From positions 623,186 to 687,185 of the forward strand of contig JAKLEB010000001.1 in NCBI GenBank assembly GCA_022711765.1: a DNA stretch of 64,000 bases. Reading direction: 5' to 3'. The DNA is from Candidatus Krumholzibacteriota bacterium (GTDB lineage Bacteria > Krumholzibacteriota > Krumholzibacteriia > LZORAL124-64-63). This document shows, piece by piece, positions 9,597 to 20,049 of the stretch. The first letter of the stretch is position 1; every line of letters starts with the position of its first letter. The position numbers and the translations under genes were made by a program. A model generated the notes under the pieces. The model was not told the origin of the DNA. It ran no database searches and was given only the letters and a program-made list of their open reading frames with translations.

Positions 9597-11014
9597 TTCA
9601 GTCCCAGCATCAGGGTCGCGAGCCCGAAGTAGATCAGGAGGCCGATGACGTCGTTGAACGTCGTGATGAACGGTCCGGTCGCGACCGCCGGATCGACGCC
9701 GGCCCGGTGCAGCAGCAACGGCATCCCGGTGCCGACGAGCGCGGCGATGAAGATCACGCCGAGCATCGCGAACGCCAGCACCCAGGCAAGATGCGGATCG
9801 CCGACGACCAGGACGCAGATCAGCGCGAGGCAGCCGGCGAGCACGCCGCCGGTCATCAAGGCGGTGCCCAGCTCGCGCGCCAGATACCGGCCGAACCGGT
9901 AGAAACCCACCTCGCCGGTCGCGAGGCCGCGCACGACGACGCTCGAGGTCTGGATCCCCGTGTTGCCCCCCATGGCCATGATCGCCGGGATGAAGAACGC
10001 CAGCGCCACCATGCCCTCGAGCCCGATCGAGAAATGGCGCAGCACGAGGATCGAGCCCAGTTCGCCGACCAGCGCTCCCAGCAGCCACGGCAGGCGCGAG
10101 CGCGCAATCCGGGCCGGTGAGGATTCGCCGAACTCGTTCACCGAGACGCCGGCCATGCGGCTGATGTCCTCGGTCGCCTCCTCCTCGAGCACGTCGAGCA
10201 CGTCGTCGGCGGTGATGCGGCCGACCAGGCGGTGCCGGTGATCCACGACCGGCAGGCTGATCAGGTCGTGCGTCATCATGAACTGCGCGACCTCTTCCTG
10301 GTCGAGGTCGACCCCGACGTAGAGCGGATCGGACTCCATGGCCTCGCGAACCGGCGTCGCCGGCGGGGCCAGCAGCAGGCGGATCAGCGGCAACCGCCCG
10401 ACGAGATGCTCGTGCTCGTCCGTCACGAACACGAAGTGCATCTCGGCGAGCTCGTCCTCGTCGTGGGCGCGCAGGCCGGCGGCCGCCTCGCCGCACGTCT
10501 GGTCCTCGCGGCAGGTGAGGAGTTCCTTGCCCATGATGCCGCCGGCCGACTCCGGCGGGTAGCGGAGCAGCTCCGTGACCTCGGCGCGCTCCTCGTCGTC
10601 CATCGCCTCGAGGATCCTCAGCTGATCGTCGTCATCGAGCTCGGCGAGCACGTCGGTCGCCTCGTCGGACGGCATCTCCTCGAGGATGTCGGCGATCTCG
10701 CCGTGGTCCAGCAGCGTGAAGAGCGCCGATGTGCTGCGGTCGTCGATCTCCGCCAGCACCTCGCCGAGGAACTCGGGCTTCAGCTGGCGCAGCACGCCGA
10801 CCGTGTCGTCGACGTCGAACGAGCGCAGGATCTCGGAGAGGTCGCCCGCCGAGAGCTCGCCCGCGAGGTCGGCGATCGCCGCGCCGTCTCCCGCGGCGAT
10901 CAGGTCGCGGAAGCGCTGGGCGTACTGGTAGCGCTCGGCTTCGAGGTTGGCCGGGTCGAGGACGCGTTCCTGCTCCCGGGGCTCGAGGGGCTCGCCCCCG
11001 CGCGGGTCGTTCAC
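9593..11014 (-). CDS. mgtE: Magnesium transporter MgtE
   Basis: A 473-residue protein with the full MgtE layout: an acidic helical N-domain (about residues 30-160, many Asp/Glu), two CBS domains (about 165-300) and five membrane helices (about 320-473). The pore-lining motif GGNTGIQ at the second helix and FNDVIG at the last helix are diagnostic. It is an inner-membrane Mg2+ channel/transporter gated by cytoplasmic Mg2+ binding in the N and CBS domains. The chosen GTG start at 11014 overlaps the stop of the DUF502 gene (GTGA); a CorC-like CBS protein lies one gene further upstream, so two Mg2+-linked families sit together. No Mg2+ riboswitch is visible; expression should follow the operon. 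Confidence 0.94.
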   Translation of the reverse strand: MNDPRGGEPLEPREQERVLDPANLEAERYQYAQRFRDLIAAGDGAAIADLAGELSAGDLSEILRSFDVDDTVGVLRQLKPEFLGEVLAEIDDRSTSALFTLLDHGEIADILEEMPSDEATDVLAELDDDDQLRILEAMDDEERAEVTELLRYPPESAGGIMGKELLTCREDQTCGEAAAGLRAHDEDELAEMHFVFVTDEHEHLVGRLPLIRLLLAPPATPVREAMESDPLYVGVDLDQEEVAQFMMTHDLISLPVVDHRHRLVGRITADDVLDVLEEEATEDISRMAGVSVNEFGESSPARIARSRLPWLLGALVGELGSILVLRHFSIGLEGMVALAFFIPAIMAMGGNTGIQTSSVVVRGLATGEVGFYRFGRYLARELGTALMTGGVLAGCLALICVLVVGDPHLAWVLAFAMLGVIFIAALVGTGMPLLLHRAGVDPAVATGPFITTFNDVIGLLIYFGLATLMLGLK

Positions 11015-11667
11015 CGCGGCTCCTCCCGTCCGCCGGCGGCCGCCTGCAGGCGCACCGCCGCTTCGCCCAGGGGTCGGGTCAGGCCGGCCGCCATGACCGA
11101 GCCGCCCGAGATGATCAGCTTGACGCCGTCCTCGACGGTCATCGGCAGGACGACGACCTGGTCCCGCGGCACCAGCAGCATGTAGCCGCTCGTCGGATTG
11201 GGCGTCGTCGGCAGGAACACGTTGAGCAGGTCGTGGCCCGGGACGTCGAGCGTCACGAATGCGAGGCTGAAGCAGCCCGGTCTCGGGTATTCGATCAGGA
11301 CGACGTCCTGGAACGCCGACCGCTTGTCGGCCATGAAGACCGAGGCGATCTGCTTGGTCGAGCCGAAGATGGTCTTGACGACCGGGATGCGCTCCACGAT
11401 CCGCTCGACCAGGTTGAAGAACGCCACGCCGACGAGGCTGCGAGCCACCATGCCCGCCAGGACGATCAGGCTCACGAAGCTGATGAACGCGATCGCGGTC
11501 AGGGCGAAGTCCGGATACGTCTCCGTCAGGTGGGGGATCCGCACGAGCCAGGGCTGCACGGTCGCGGCGATCAGCTGGTAGAACTTGACCAGCACCCAGA
11601 CCGTGAACGCCAGGGGCGCGACCGCGAGCAGTCCGGTCAGGAAGTGGCGCTTGAGCTGCCTCCACAC
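11011..11667 (-). CDS. DUF502-family membrane protein
   Basis: A 218-residue protein starting at a GTG (11667), one base after the upstream gene's stop. Two strong membrane helices (about residues 10-35 and 52-80) are followed by VERIPVVKTIFGSTKQI and a beta-rich tail with LPTTPNPTSG, the signature of the DUF502 family. The biochemical role of this family is not established; links to membrane traffic come only from plant homologues. It overlaps mgtE by four bases. Confidence 0.88.
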   Translation of the reverse strand: MWRQLKRHFLTGLLAVAPLAFTVWVLVKFYQLIAATVQPWLVRIPHLTETYPDFALTAIAFISFVSLIVLAGMVARSLVGVAFFNLVERIVERIPVVKTIFGSTKQIASVFMADKRSAFQDVVLIEYPRPGCFSLAFVTLDVPGHDLLNVFLPTTPNPTSGYMLLVPRDQVVVLPMTVEDGVKLIISGGSVMAAGLTRPLGEAAVRLQAAAGGREEPR

Positions 11668-11668
11668 G

Positions 11669-13045
11669 TCAGGGCTCCTTGGCGTCGTTCGTCCGCTCGG
11701 CGCGGGGACCGACCGCCTCGCCGCCGTCCTCCCCGCGCGCGCGCCGCCAGCCCGGCAACGGCTCCCGGGCCCGGATCACCGCCTGCAGGATCCGCTGGTC
11801 CTCGACCTTCTCCACCGTCACCTCCAGGCCGGCCACGATCACGGCGTCGCCGGCGGCCGGCACGCTGCCGGCGGCCTCGTAGATCAATCCGCCCAGGGTC
11901 TCGCTGCTCTCGTCGGCGGCGGTGCCGACCCGGCGGCCGAGGACGTCCTCGAGATCCTCGAGGTCGATCTTGGGGTCGACCCGCAGCGACGACTCGTCGA
12001 GCCACTCGTAGAGCGTCTCGTCCTCGTCGAATTCGTCCTCGATCTCGCCGACGATCTCCTCGAGCACATCCTCGAGCGTGACGATCCCGGCCGTCCCGCC
12101 ATACTCGTCGATGACGACCGCCATGTGGTTCCGCTTGGCCCGGAATTCGTCGAGCACCTCGTCGATCTTCTTGCTCTCCGGGATGAAATAAGCGGGTCGC
12201 ATCAGGTCGGCGAGCGCGCGGCCCTCGGCCGCCAGCCGCCCGTCGCGCACGAGGTCGAGCAGGTCCTTCGCGTACAGCACGCCCACGACCTTGTCGACGC
12301 TGCCCTCGAAGACCGGCAGGCGGGAGTGGCGGCAGGCGTTGACCGTCGCGATGACCTCGTCCAGGGGCGCGTTCAGCTCGAACGCGACCACGTCGATGCG
12401 CGGCACCATGATCTCCCGCACCGCGGTGTCGTGGAAGTTGAAGATGCTGCGGATCATCTCGCGCTCCTCGACGTCGAGATCGACCTCGTCCTCGTCCTCG
12501 CGGATCAGGTTGCGGATCTCGCCCGTCGACAGGAGCGGCTGGACGTCGGCGGCCCACAGCGTGTCGTCGAACCGGTCCATGACGAGCAGCAGCAGGGCCG
12601 ACCAGGGCCGCAAGAGCCAGGTGAACGGCCAGACCACGGCGCCCGCGAAGCGCACGTAACCCAGGGTGGCGTTCACCGCGATCATCTTCGCCAGCAGGGT
12701 CCCGAGCGTCCAGGCGAGGACGACGATCACCGCGAGCGCGAGCTGGAACCGCGCGCCCGCCGGGTCGGCCCAGACCGCGGCCAGCAGCGAGCCGCAGGCG
12801 TGGACGCCCAGCGCCGTCGCGGCCAGATAGAGGGTGCTCACGGTCACCTGGAAGCGGCGGGGCTCCGCCAGGAAACGGCGCTCGAGAGTGCCGAACCGGG
12901 CCGCCTCGAGCAGACCGTTGTGGTGCAGGCCGCTGAGGCGGTGGAACGCCGTCAAGAGCCCCGCCATCAGGACCGCGCCGAGATAGCAGCCGAGCGCCAG
13001 CGCGCCCGTGCCGAGCAGGGTCGCGCTCCCCGATCCGTCGTCCAT
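11669..13045 (-). CDS. HlyC/CorC (DUF21-CBS) family transporter or Mg/Co efflux-associated protein
   Basis: A 458-residue protein: membrane segments at about 8-30, 70-95, 100-125 and 138-160 (DUF21-like), then IREDEDEVDLDVEEREMI and VREIMVPR introducing two CBS domains (about 200-335), with VVIDEYGGTAGIVTLED as the second CBS hallmark, and a C-terminal CorC_HlyC transporter-associated domain (about 350-430). Family members are implicated in Mg2+/Co2+ export or resistance. It abuts ybeY with no gap; corC-ybeY-phoH order is a well-known conserved cluster in bacteria. The acidic stretch EIEDEFDEDETLYEW is typical. Confidence 0.9.
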   Translation of the reverse strand: MDDGSGSATLLGTGALALGCYLGAVLMAGLLTAFHRLSGLHHNGLLEAARFGTLERRFLAEPRRFQVTVSTLYLAATALGVHACGSLLAAVWADPAGARFQLALAVIVVLAWTLGTLLAKMIAVNATLGYVRFAGAVVWPFTWLLRPWSALLLLVMDRFDDTLWAADVQPLLSTGEIRNLIREDEDEVDLDVEEREMIRSIFNFHDTAVREIMVPRIDVVAFELNAPLDEVIATVNACRHSRLPVFEGSVDKVVGVLYAKDLLDLVRDGRLAAEGRALADLMRPAYFIPESKKIDEVLDEFRAKRNHMAVVIDEYGGTAGIVTLEDVLEEIVGEIEDEFDEDETLYEWLDESSLRVDPKIDLEDLEDVLGRRVGTAADESSETLGGLIYEAAGSVPAAGDAVIVAGLEVTVEKVEDQRILQAVIRAREPLPGWRRARGEDGGEAVGPRAERTNDAKEP

Positions 13046-13576
13046 TCAGTCCTCCGTCCCTTCCGCCGCCAGGGGATGGGCGATGCCGATCTGCGCCAGC
13101 AACGCCGCCTCGCAGGCGCGCATCGCGCGCCGCGCGGTCGCCCGCGCGTGCTCCCACCCCAGCACGTGCAGGCAGCCGTGCGCCACGAGGAGCGCCCACT
13201 CGGCCTCGAGGTCCCAGCCCTCCGCCCGACAGCGCGCGGCGATGAACGCCGGCGCCAGGATGACCTCTCCGACCGTGACCGGTTCGGCGACCTCGCCGGG
13301 GGCGACCCAGAGATCGCGCGCCGCCAGACGGTCGCCGCTCGCCAGATCCGGTTCGCCGGCGCCGGCGTTCTCGAGGTAGGCGAAGGACAGCACGTCGGTG
13401 ACCCCCGTTGCGCCGTACCAGCGCTCGTAGAGGTCGGCCATCACGTGGTCCTCGACCAGCACGAGGTTGACGACCCAGTCCGGCCTGCCGAGCCCGCCCG
13501 TCAGCGCGGCGAGCCGCGTCGCGTCCAGCGGCAGCGATTCCGGCCGAACCCGCTGGTCCACCAGCTCGCACTTCAT
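13046..13576 (-). CDS. ybeY: Endoribonuclease YbeY (16S rRNA maturation)
   Basis: A 176-residue protein with the UPF0054 zinc motif HGCLHVLGWEH (His133, His137 and His143 as metal ligands) and the preceding TDVLSF and VGEVILAP segments. YbeY is a metal-dependent RNase for 16S rRNA 3'-end processing and 70S quality control in the cytoplasm. The ATG overlaps the pgpH stop by four bases. The region between TDVLSF and VGEVI is longer than in E. coli (an Ala/Gly/Asp-rich insert of about 20 residues), otherwise ordinary. Confidence 0.95.
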   Translation of the reverse strand: MKCELVDQRVRPESLPLDATRLAALTGGLGRPDWVVNLVLVEDHVMADLYERWYGATGVTDVLSFAYLENAGAGEPDLASGDRLAARDLWVAPGEVAEPVTVGEVILAPAFIAARCRAEGWDLEAEWALLVAHGCLHVLGWEHARATARRAMRACEAALLAQIGIAHPLAAEGTED

Positions 13577-15849
13577 GTCTCGACGCTCCGCGGCTCGCGT
13601 CGATCGTCCTCCCGGGCGCGCTGCCCCGGATAGGCGATCCGCGCGTGGTGGATCCCCGTCAACAGCGGGATGAAGGCCTCGCGGATCCGCGCGAGATCGC
13701 TGAGCGTCAGGTTGGACTCGTCCAGTTCGCCGCTGAGCATGCGCTTGTCGCAGATCTGCTTCGTGATCTCCTTGATCCGGCTGGGCGTGGGCTTGGCCAG
13801 GGAGCGCGTGGCCGCCTCGACGGCGTCGGCGAGCATGAGCACCGCCGTCTCACGCCGTCGCGGTTTCGGCCCCGGGTACCGGAAATCGTCCACCTTGACC
13901 GTCTCGTTCCCCTCGGCCTCGAGCGCCTTGTGGTAGAAGTACTCCATCACCTGGGTGCCGTGGTGCTCCGGAATGAAATCGATGACCTCCTTCGGCAGGC
14001 GCCAGCGGCGCGCCAGCTCGATGCCCTCGCGCACGTGGGAGGCGATGATCAGGGCGCTCATGCTGGGACTCAGCTCGTCGTGCTTGTTGCCGCGCTGGCC
14101 GGGACCCTGGTTCTCCACGAAGTACTCGGACTTGTTCAGCTTGCCGATGTCGTGGAAGAGCGCCCCGACCCGGACCTGCAGCGCGTTGGCGCCGATCGCC
14201 CTGGCGGCCTGCTCCGCCAGCTGGCCGACCACCTGGCTGTGGTGATAGGTGCCGGGCGCCTCGATCGCCATGCGCTTGAGCAGGGGGTGGTTGAGGTCCG
14301 AGAGCTCGAGCAGCGTCAGGTCCGAGCTGATGCCCACCAGCAACTCGGCGAGCGGCAGCAGGAAGAGCGCGAAGGCGACCGCGATGGCCGGCGTCAGCAG
14401 AGCGGCCAGGAACTCGGAGCCCGTGTCCAGCACGGACCGGCCCAGGATGGACCGCACCACCACGAACAGGACCACCGAGTACACGGTCAAGAAGCCGATG
14501 ATCTGGTAGAACTGGCTGCGGATCTGGATCCGCCGGACGGACACGACCGTCGCCAGGCAGAGCAGCCAGAGCGCCGTCAGGTCGAGTGGTCGCGCGCCCG
14601 GCAGGATCGCGAGCAGGAGCACGAGCAGCCCGCTCGTCGCGAAGCCGGCCCGATCCTTGAACAGGACCGTCACGAGCAGCGCCACCAGCGAGACCGGCAC
14701 CGCGAACGAGCCGAGTCGCGGGTTGCCGAGCGCGAGCGCCGCCGCCGCCAGGCCGAGCCCGAGGACGATGACCAGGGCGAGCAACCGCCGCCAGGATTGC
14801 ACGGCGCCCGGGAAATAGACCCAGGCGAGCCAGCCGTACGCGCTCAGGATCAGCGCCAGGATCAACAGGCGCGTGATCACGGTGAGCGCCCGCCGTCCCG
14901 CGCCGCCCGCGCCGCCCGCGTCGCTGCGCAGCCGTTCGCGCAGCGCGTCGAGGAAGAGACCCTGATGCTCGGTGATCCGATCGCCGGCGCCGACGATCTT
15001 CTCGTTCTGGATGAACTCCCGGGTCGTGGGCACGGATTGGCGAGCGAGGTCCTGCTTGAGGCGCGTCTCCTCGGCGTCGTAGATGAGGTTGGGGGCGGCG
15101 AACCGGCGCAACAGCGAGGCTGCCCAGACCGCGTCCGCCGGCGCCAGGCCCGTGCGTCGCAGCGCCTCGGTGAGGCCCTCGAGCAGGCGGTTCTGCGGGG
15201 TGACCGCCGTCAATTCCCGCAGGTCCTCCGCCTGGTGGTCCACCACGAGCACGCGGTTGTACTGGCCCGGCGGCAGCATGTCCGCGACGCCGCTCGCGAC
15301 GACCTCCTGCAAGGCGGCCTCGAGGCTGGCGGTCAGGGCCGCGGGGTCCGGCGTCGTGAGGGCCCGCTCGATCTCGGCCTCGTCGAGGTGCGGAAACTGC
15401 GCCGCCAGGAGCTGCCGCTTCTCCTTGACCGACCGGTTGGTGAGCGCGCGCGCCTCGCGCAGCGCCGTGGTGAAGACGCGCAGTCGGCCCACGCTGGCGG
15501 CGAGCTGCGACGGATCGAGGCGCCGCAGCACCGGCGGTTCCTCGAGCACCTTCTGCATCTGCACGATCTCGACTTCCTGGTCCGGCAGCCTCGCGGCGAA
15601 CGCGAAGGGCGCGCGCACGTCCTGCTCGGCGATGCCGCCGACTTCCGGCAGGTCGGCGAGCCCGAGGCGCGCGACCGGCGGGAAGAAGATCAGGTGCAGG
15701 CAGACGAGCAACCCGGCCGCGCCGACCGGTATGAGCCAGGATCGACGCTGGCCGGCGGTCTCCGCGGCGACGGCGAGCCGCGGCGACGTCGGGCCGTCGC
15801 GGCTCGATCCGAGGCGCTGGCGCTGCCAGCGTTGCAGCCAGCGGAACAC
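13573..15849 (-). CDS. pgpH: 7TM-HD family phosphohydrolase, PgpH-like c-di-AMP phosphodiesterase
   Basis: A 758-residue protein starting at GTG 15849. Order: cytoplasmic start, one membrane helix near residue 40, a large extracytoplasmic 7TMR-HDED-like sensor region to about 310, a cluster of hydrophobic helices (about 325-500), and a C-terminal HD domain with TYHHSQVV and LFHDIGKLNK carrying the metal-binding His-Asp residues. Homologues in Gram-positive bacteria hydrolyse c-di-AMP. A YbbR/CdaR-like protein lies 5 kb upstream on the same strand, supporting a c-di-AMP link, but no diadenylate cyclase is in the window. It lies between phoH and ybeY as in many genomes. Confidence 0.9.
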   Translation of the reverse strand: MFRWLQRWQRQRLGSSRDGPTSPRLAVAAETAGQRRSWLIPVGAAGLLVCLHLIFFPPVARLGLADLPEVGGIAEQDVRAPFAFAARLPDQEVEIVQMQKVLEEPPVLRRLDPSQLAASVGRLRVFTTALREARALTNRSVKEKRQLLAAQFPHLDEAEIERALTTPDPAALTASLEAALQEVVASGVADMLPPGQYNRVLVVDHQAEDLRELTAVTPQNRLLEGLTEALRRTGLAPADAVWAASLLRRFAAPNLIYDAEETRLKQDLARQSVPTTREFIQNEKIVGAGDRITEHQGLFLDALRERLRSDAGGAGGAGRRALTVITRLLILALILSAYGWLAWVYFPGAVQSWRRLLALVIVLGLGLAAAALALGNPRLGSFAVPVSLVALLVTVLFKDRAGFATSGLLVLLLAILPGARPLDLTALWLLCLATVVSVRRIQIRSQFYQIIGFLTVYSVVLFVVVRSILGRSVLDTGSEFLAALLTPAIAVAFALFLLPLAELLVGISSDLTLLELSDLNHPLLKRMAIEAPGTYHHSQVVGQLAEQAARAIGANALQVRVGALFHDIGKLNKSEYFVENQGPGQRGNKHDELSPSMSALIIASHVREGIELARRWRLPKEVIDFIPEHHGTQVMEYFYHKALEAEGNETVKVDDFRYPGPKPRRRETAVLMLADAVEAATRSLAKPTPSRIKEITKQICDKRMLSGELDESNLTLSDLARIREAFIPLLTGIHHARIAYPGQRAREDDRREPRSVET

Positions 15850-15850
15850 G

Positions 15851-16885
15851 TCAGGCTCCCTCGCCGGGGTCGGGCGCCGCCGCCGCTTCGGGCGCCGCCG
15901 TGTGGGCGTTGCGCTCCGCGTCGTGGAAGGCGTCCACGATGCGGCGCACCAGCGGATGCCGCTGGGTGTCGCGACTGTCGAGCTCGATGAAGGCGATGCC
16001 CTCCGTGCCGGCCAGGATCTCGCGGACGTGGATCAGTCCGGATTTCTCGCCGGCCGCGAGGTCGACCTGGGTCACGTCGCCGGTGATGACGGCCTTGGCC
16101 TGGTGGCCGAGGCGGGTCAGGAACATCTTCATCTGGCCGACCGTCGTGTTCTGCGCCTCGTCGAGGATCACGAAGGCGTTGTTGAGCGTGCGGCCGCGCA
16201 TGTAGGCGAGGGGCGTCGCCTCGATGACTCCCGATTCCATGTACTTGCCGATCCGCGCCGGACCCAGGATGTCCGACAGGGCGTCGTAGAGCGGCCGCAG
16301 GTAGGGGTTGATCTTCTCCTGCAGATCGCCCGGCAGGAAACCGAGCTGCTCGCCCGCCTCGACGGCCGGACGGACCAGGATGATCCGGTCCACGAGATTG
16401 CGCTTGAGGTAATCCATCGCCAGCACCACGGCCAGGTAGGTCTTGCCGGTCCCGGCCGGACCGACGACGAAGACCACGTCGTGGTCCCGCACCGCCTCGA
16501 CGTACCGCTGCTGGCCGGCCGTCCGCGTCCGGACGGCGCGCCGCGACCCGCTGGCGAAGAGCAGCGGTCCGGTCTCCTCGCCCAGGATCTCGGCCGCCAG
16601 GTCCGGCGAGCCGTGGCTCGCGAGGAGGTAGTCCACCGTCACCGCATCGATCCGCTGGCCCCGGCGGGCTCGCTCGAGCAGGTCCGCGACCACGTCGCGG
16701 ATCAGCGGGATCTGGTCCGCGGGACCGGCGATCCGCAGCTGGTCGCCGCGCGCCGACACGGTGCCGTCGAACCGCCGTTCGAGGCGTCGCAGGTTCTGGT
16801 CGCCGGGCCCGCAGAGCGCGACCTGGTCGATGCCGCGCAGATCGAAGCGGATCTCCTCGGTGGGCCGGCCGCCGGAGCGGTTCAT
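15851..16885 (-). CDS. phoH: PhoH-family ATPase
   Basis: A 344-residue protein. Walker A GPAGTGKT at residues 142-149 and Walker [10 protein letters not shown] near 238-246 are present, as is the family motif [21 protein letters not shown] (about 163-183). A small KH-like N-terminal domain precedes the ATPase, which fits PhoH as opposed to PhoH2. The cytoplasmic role is thought to be RNA metabolism, supported by its adjacency to ybeY. The start ATG at 16885 overlaps the aspS stop by four bases. Confidence 0.94.
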   Translation of the reverse strand: MNRSGGRPTEEIRFDLRGIDQVALCGPGDQNLRRLERRFDGTVSARGDQLRIAGPADQIPLIRDVVADLLERARRGQRIDAVTVDYLLASHGSPDLAAEILGEETGPLLFASGSRRAVRTRTAGQQRYVEAVRDHDVVFVVGPAGTGKTYLAVVLAMDYLKRNLVDRIILVRPAVEAGEQLGFLPGDLQEKINPYLRPLYDALSDILGPARIGKYMESGVIEATPLAYMRGRTLNNAFVILDEAQNTTVGQMKMFLTRLGHQAKAVITGDVTQVDLAAGEKSGLIHVREILAGTEGIAFIELDSRDTQRHPLVRRIVDAFHDAERNAHTAAPEAAAAPDPGEGA

Positions 16886-18678
16886 CGACGGAGGTCCTCC
16901 TTCTCCGCCGGCGGCGTGATGCGCAGGTTCAGCTCCGCGAGCTGCGCCTCGCTGATCGGCCCCGGCGAACCGTCCAGCGGCGACGCCGCCAGCGTGGTCT
17001 TCGGGAAGGCGATGACTTCGCGCAGGCTGGGCGCGCCGCAGAGGAGCATCACCAGCCGGTCGAGGCCCAGGGCGATGCCGCCGTGCGGCGGCGCGCCGTA
17101 GCCCAGCGCCTCGAGGAAGAACCCGAACTTGGCTTCGTACTCCGCCGGCTGCATGCCGACCAGCTTGAACACGCGCTCCTGGAGATCGCGGCGGTGTATC
17201 CGGATGCTGCCCGAGCCCAGTTCGACGCCGTTGCAGACCAGATCGTAGAGCTGGGCGCGGACCGCGCCGGGGTCGCGCTCCAGCGAGTCCACGAACTCGG
17301 GGCGCGGCATGGTGAACATGTGGTGGCAGGCTGCCCAGCCGCCGGTCTGCTCGTCGCGCTCGAAGAGCGGGAAGTCCCGGACCCAGGTCAGCGCCCAGGC
17401 GCCGGCGGGAATCCACGCCTCGCGCTGCGCCAGCTCGAGCCGCAGTTCGCCGAGCGCAGACAGCACGCGCGCGATCGGTCCGGCGCCGAAGAGGACGAGG
17501 TCGCCGTCCTGGCAGCCGAGCTGCGACTGCAAGGACTCGAGAAACCGGGGAGCGAGGAACTTGGCGATCCCGCCCGCGAACCCGCCGCCGGTCGCCTTCA
17601 GGCGGGCCAGCCCGGCGAGACCCCGCTTCTTGACGAAGGCCTCGAGCTCGTCCTGCTGCTTGCGGCTGTACCCGCCGAGCCCGGGCGCCCGCAGGCAGCG
17701 GACGGTGCCGCCGTTCGCGCGAGCCTCGGCGAAGACGCTGAACCCGCAGCCGTCGACCAGCGGATCGACGTCGTGGATGGGGCAGCCGAACCGGAGGTCC
17801 GGCTTGTCGGTGCCGTAGCGGTTCACGGCCTCGTCGTAGGCGATGCGCGGGAACGGCGTCTCGAGGACGACGCCGCCGGCCTCCGCGAAGATCGCCGCCA
17901 TCAGGTTCTCGACGAGGGCGAAGATGTCGGCCTCGCGGACGAAGCTCATCTCGAGGTCGATCTGCGTGTGCTCGGGCTGCCGGTCCTTGCGCAGATCCTC
18001 GTCCCGCAAGCAGCGAGCAAGCTGGAAATACCGGTCCACGCCGGCCGCCATCAGGATCTGCTTGTAGAGCTGCGGCGACTGCGGCAGCGCGTAGAACTGG
18101 CCATGGTGGATGCGGCTCGGGACGACGTAGTCGCGCGCGCCTTCCGGCGTGGTCTTGATCAAGAGCGGGGTCTCGACCTCGAGGAATTCCTGGTCCGACA
18201 GGAAGCGGCGAGCCGCCATCGCCGCGCGGTGCCGGACCTGCAGGTTGCGCGCCATCTCGGGCCGGCGGAGGTGCAGATAGCGGTACTTCAGCCGCATCTC
18301 CTCCTCGATGCGGTCCGCGTGGTCGAGCGGGAAGGGCAGCGGCGCGCAGGTGTTCAGGATCGTGACCTCGCGGGCCACCACCTCCACGGCGCCGGTGGGC
18401 TTGTCGACGTTGATCATCCCCTCGGGCCGCGGCCGGACGAGACCGACCACGTGCAGCACGGACTCGAGGTGGAAGTCGCTCGCCAGATCGCGGGGCGCCC
18501 CGTCCTCGCAGACGATCTGGATCTCTCCCCACCGGTCGCGCAGGTCGACGAAGGCCACGCCGCCGAGGTTGCGGATGCGGGCGGCCCAGCCGGCGAGCCG
18601 GACCGTCCGGCCCACCAGGCCGGTGTTGATCTCGCCGCAACGGTGGGTGCGCAGGGCGCTGGCGTCGATCGGATTCAC
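16882..18678 (-). CDS. aspS: Aspartyl-tRNA synthetase (AspRS or Asp/Asn-type)
   Basis: A 598-residue protein of bacterial AspRS size. The N-terminal OB-fold anticodon domain has [24 protein letters not shown]; the class II core has [43 protein letters not shown] (motif 2) and the GAD insertion, ending with [14 protein letters not shown] (motif 3). The GTG start at 18678 overlaps the hisS stop (GTGA). It charges tRNA-Asp; whether it also charges tRNA-Asn cannot be decided here. Confidence 0.96.
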   Translation of the reverse strand: MNPIDASALRTHRCGEINTGLVGRTVRLAGWAARIRNLGGVAFVDLRDRWGEIQIVCEDGAPRDLASDFHLESVLHVVGLVRPRPEGMINVDKPTGAVEVVAREVTILNTCAPLPFPLDHADRIEEEMRLKYRYLHLRRPEMARNLQVRHRAAMAARRFLSDQEFLEVETPLLIKTTPEGARDYVVPSRIHHGQFYALPQSPQLYKQILMAAGVDRYFQLARCLRDEDLRKDRQPEHTQIDLEMSFVREADIFALVENLMAAIFAEAGGVVLETPFPRIAYDEAVNRYGTDKPDLRFGCPIHDVDPLVDGCGFSVFAEARANGGTVRCLRAPGLGGYSRKQQDELEAFVKKRGLAGLARLKATGGGFAGGIAKFLAPRFLESLQSQLGCQDGDLVLFGAGPIARVLSALGELRLELAQREAWIPAGAWALTWVRDFPLFERDEQTGGWAACHHMFTMPRPEFVDSLERDPGAVRAQLYDLVCNGVELGSGSIRIHRRDLQERVFKLVGMQPAEYEAKFGFFLEALGYGAPPHGGIALGLDRLVMLLCGAPSLREVIAFPKTTLAASPLDGSPGPISEAQLAELNLRITPPAEKEDLRR

Positions 18679-19949
18679 AGTGCGAGGACCTCCCTCACCG
18701 CGGTCAGGATCTTGTCGCGGGCGATCGCCTGCTGCTCGCCGGTGGCCAGGTTCTTGAGCTGGAAGACGTCGTTCGCGACCTCCTCCGGGCCGACCACGAT
18801 CAGCGCGCGCGCCAGCCGCTGGTTGGCGCCCTTGGCCTGCGCCTTGAGCGACCGGCCGCTGAGATCGATCTCCACGCGGCAGACGTCGCGCAGGATGTCG
18901 GCATGGGCCAGGGCGTACCGCTCGGCCTGGTCGCCGAAGCAGGCCACGTAGACGTCGACGACCGACTGCCGGCAGCGCTGCGGATCGACCGGGTCGTCGC
19001 CCAGGTGGAGCAGCGTCCGCTCGATGCCGAGGGAAAATCCGATCGCCGGAGTCTCGGGGCCGCCGCACTGGGCGATCAGACCGTCGTAGCGGCCGCCGCC
19101 GGCGAGGCTGCTCTGCTTGCGCTCGGTCCGCGCGGTGACCTCGAAGGTCGTGCGCGAGTAGTAGTCGAGCCCCCGCACCAGCGTGGGATCCTCCTCGAAC
19201 CCGATCCCGAGACCGTCGAGACATTCCTTGACGATGGCGTGGTGGCGGCGGCAGTCCTCGCAGAGATGCTCCGAGATCGGCGGGTGGCCGACCATCAGCT
19301 TCGCCACGTCCTCCTCCTTGGCGTCGTAGAGCCGCAGCGGATTGTGGTCGATGCGCGCGCGCAGGGACTCCGGCAACCGCTCGCGGTTCGCCTCGAGATA
19401 CTTGCGCAGGCTCGCGACGAAGGCGGGCCGGCAGGCCGCGCAGCCGATGCTGTTGAGCAGCAGGGTCAGGTCCCGCGCGTCCACGGCGTCGAAGAGCGCC
19501 AGCAGGGTCTGGATCACCTCGGCGTCCAGCACCGCGCTCGGCGAACCGATCGCTTCCACGCCGACCTGATGGAACTGCCGGTAGCGGCCAGCCTGCGGGC
19601 GGTCGTGGCGGAACATCGGCGCCATGTACCAGAATTTCAGGATCCCGGGCTGGCGGGTCAGCCCGTTCTCCAGGTAGGCGCGGGCGACCGACGCCGTCAT
19701 CTCGGGGCGCAGGACCAGCCGCTCGCCCCCCTTGGTCTCGAAGGAATACATCTCCTTGTCGACGATGTCCGTCCCCTCGCCCACCGAGCGCTGGAAGAGC
19801 TCGAGGGGCTCGATCACCGGCGTGCGGATCTCGCCATAGCCGTATCGCGCGAGGGTCTCGCTCCAGCGGTCCTCGCACCAGCGCCACCGCTCGACCTCCT
19901 CGAGCATGATGTCGCGAGTCCCCTTCAGGCGGCGATACTTCAAGTTCAT
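18675..19949 (-). CDS. hisS: Histidyl-tRNA synthetase
   Basis: A 424-residue class II synthetase: KGTRDIM at the N-terminus, motif 2 as [21 protein letters not shown], the histidine-A motifs [14 protein letters not shown] and AGGGRYDGL, and an anticodon-binding domain at the C-terminus (about 330-424). The start at 19949 is followed by the conserved [12 protein letters not shown] segment. It heads the visible long operon that runs to glyS. The 100 bases upstream to the preceding gene contain only a weak TGTGCTAGTCT extended -10-like element, so transcription may also read in from upstream. Confidence 0.96.
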   Translation of the reverse strand: MNLKYRRLKGTRDIMLEEVERWRWCEDRWSETLARYGYGEIRTPVIEPLELFQRSVGEGTDIVDKEMYSFETKGGERLVLRPEMTASVARAYLENGLTRQPGILKFWYMAPMFRHDRPQAGRYRQFHQVGVEAIGSPSAVLDAEVIQTLLALFDAVDARDLTLLLNSIGCAACRPAFVASLRKYLEANRERLPESLRARIDHNPLRLYDAKEEDVAKLMVGHPPISEHLCEDCRRHHAIVKECLDGLGIGFEEDPTLVRGLDYYSRTTFEVTARTERKQSSLAGGGRYDGLIAQCGGPETPAIGFSLGIERTLLHLGDDPVDPQRCRQSVVDVYVACFGDQAERYALAHADILRDVCRVEIDLSGRSLKAQAKGANQRLARALIVVGPEEVANDVFQLKNLATGEQQAIARDKILTAVREVLAL

Positions 19950-20049
19950 CGGGTTGTCCTCTCGCGGGCTGCGTCGGCGAACAGGCGGGCCGAGACTAGC
20001 ACAGGGGCCGACTCCCGGCCACCGCAGGCTCCGGACGGCACAATATGGG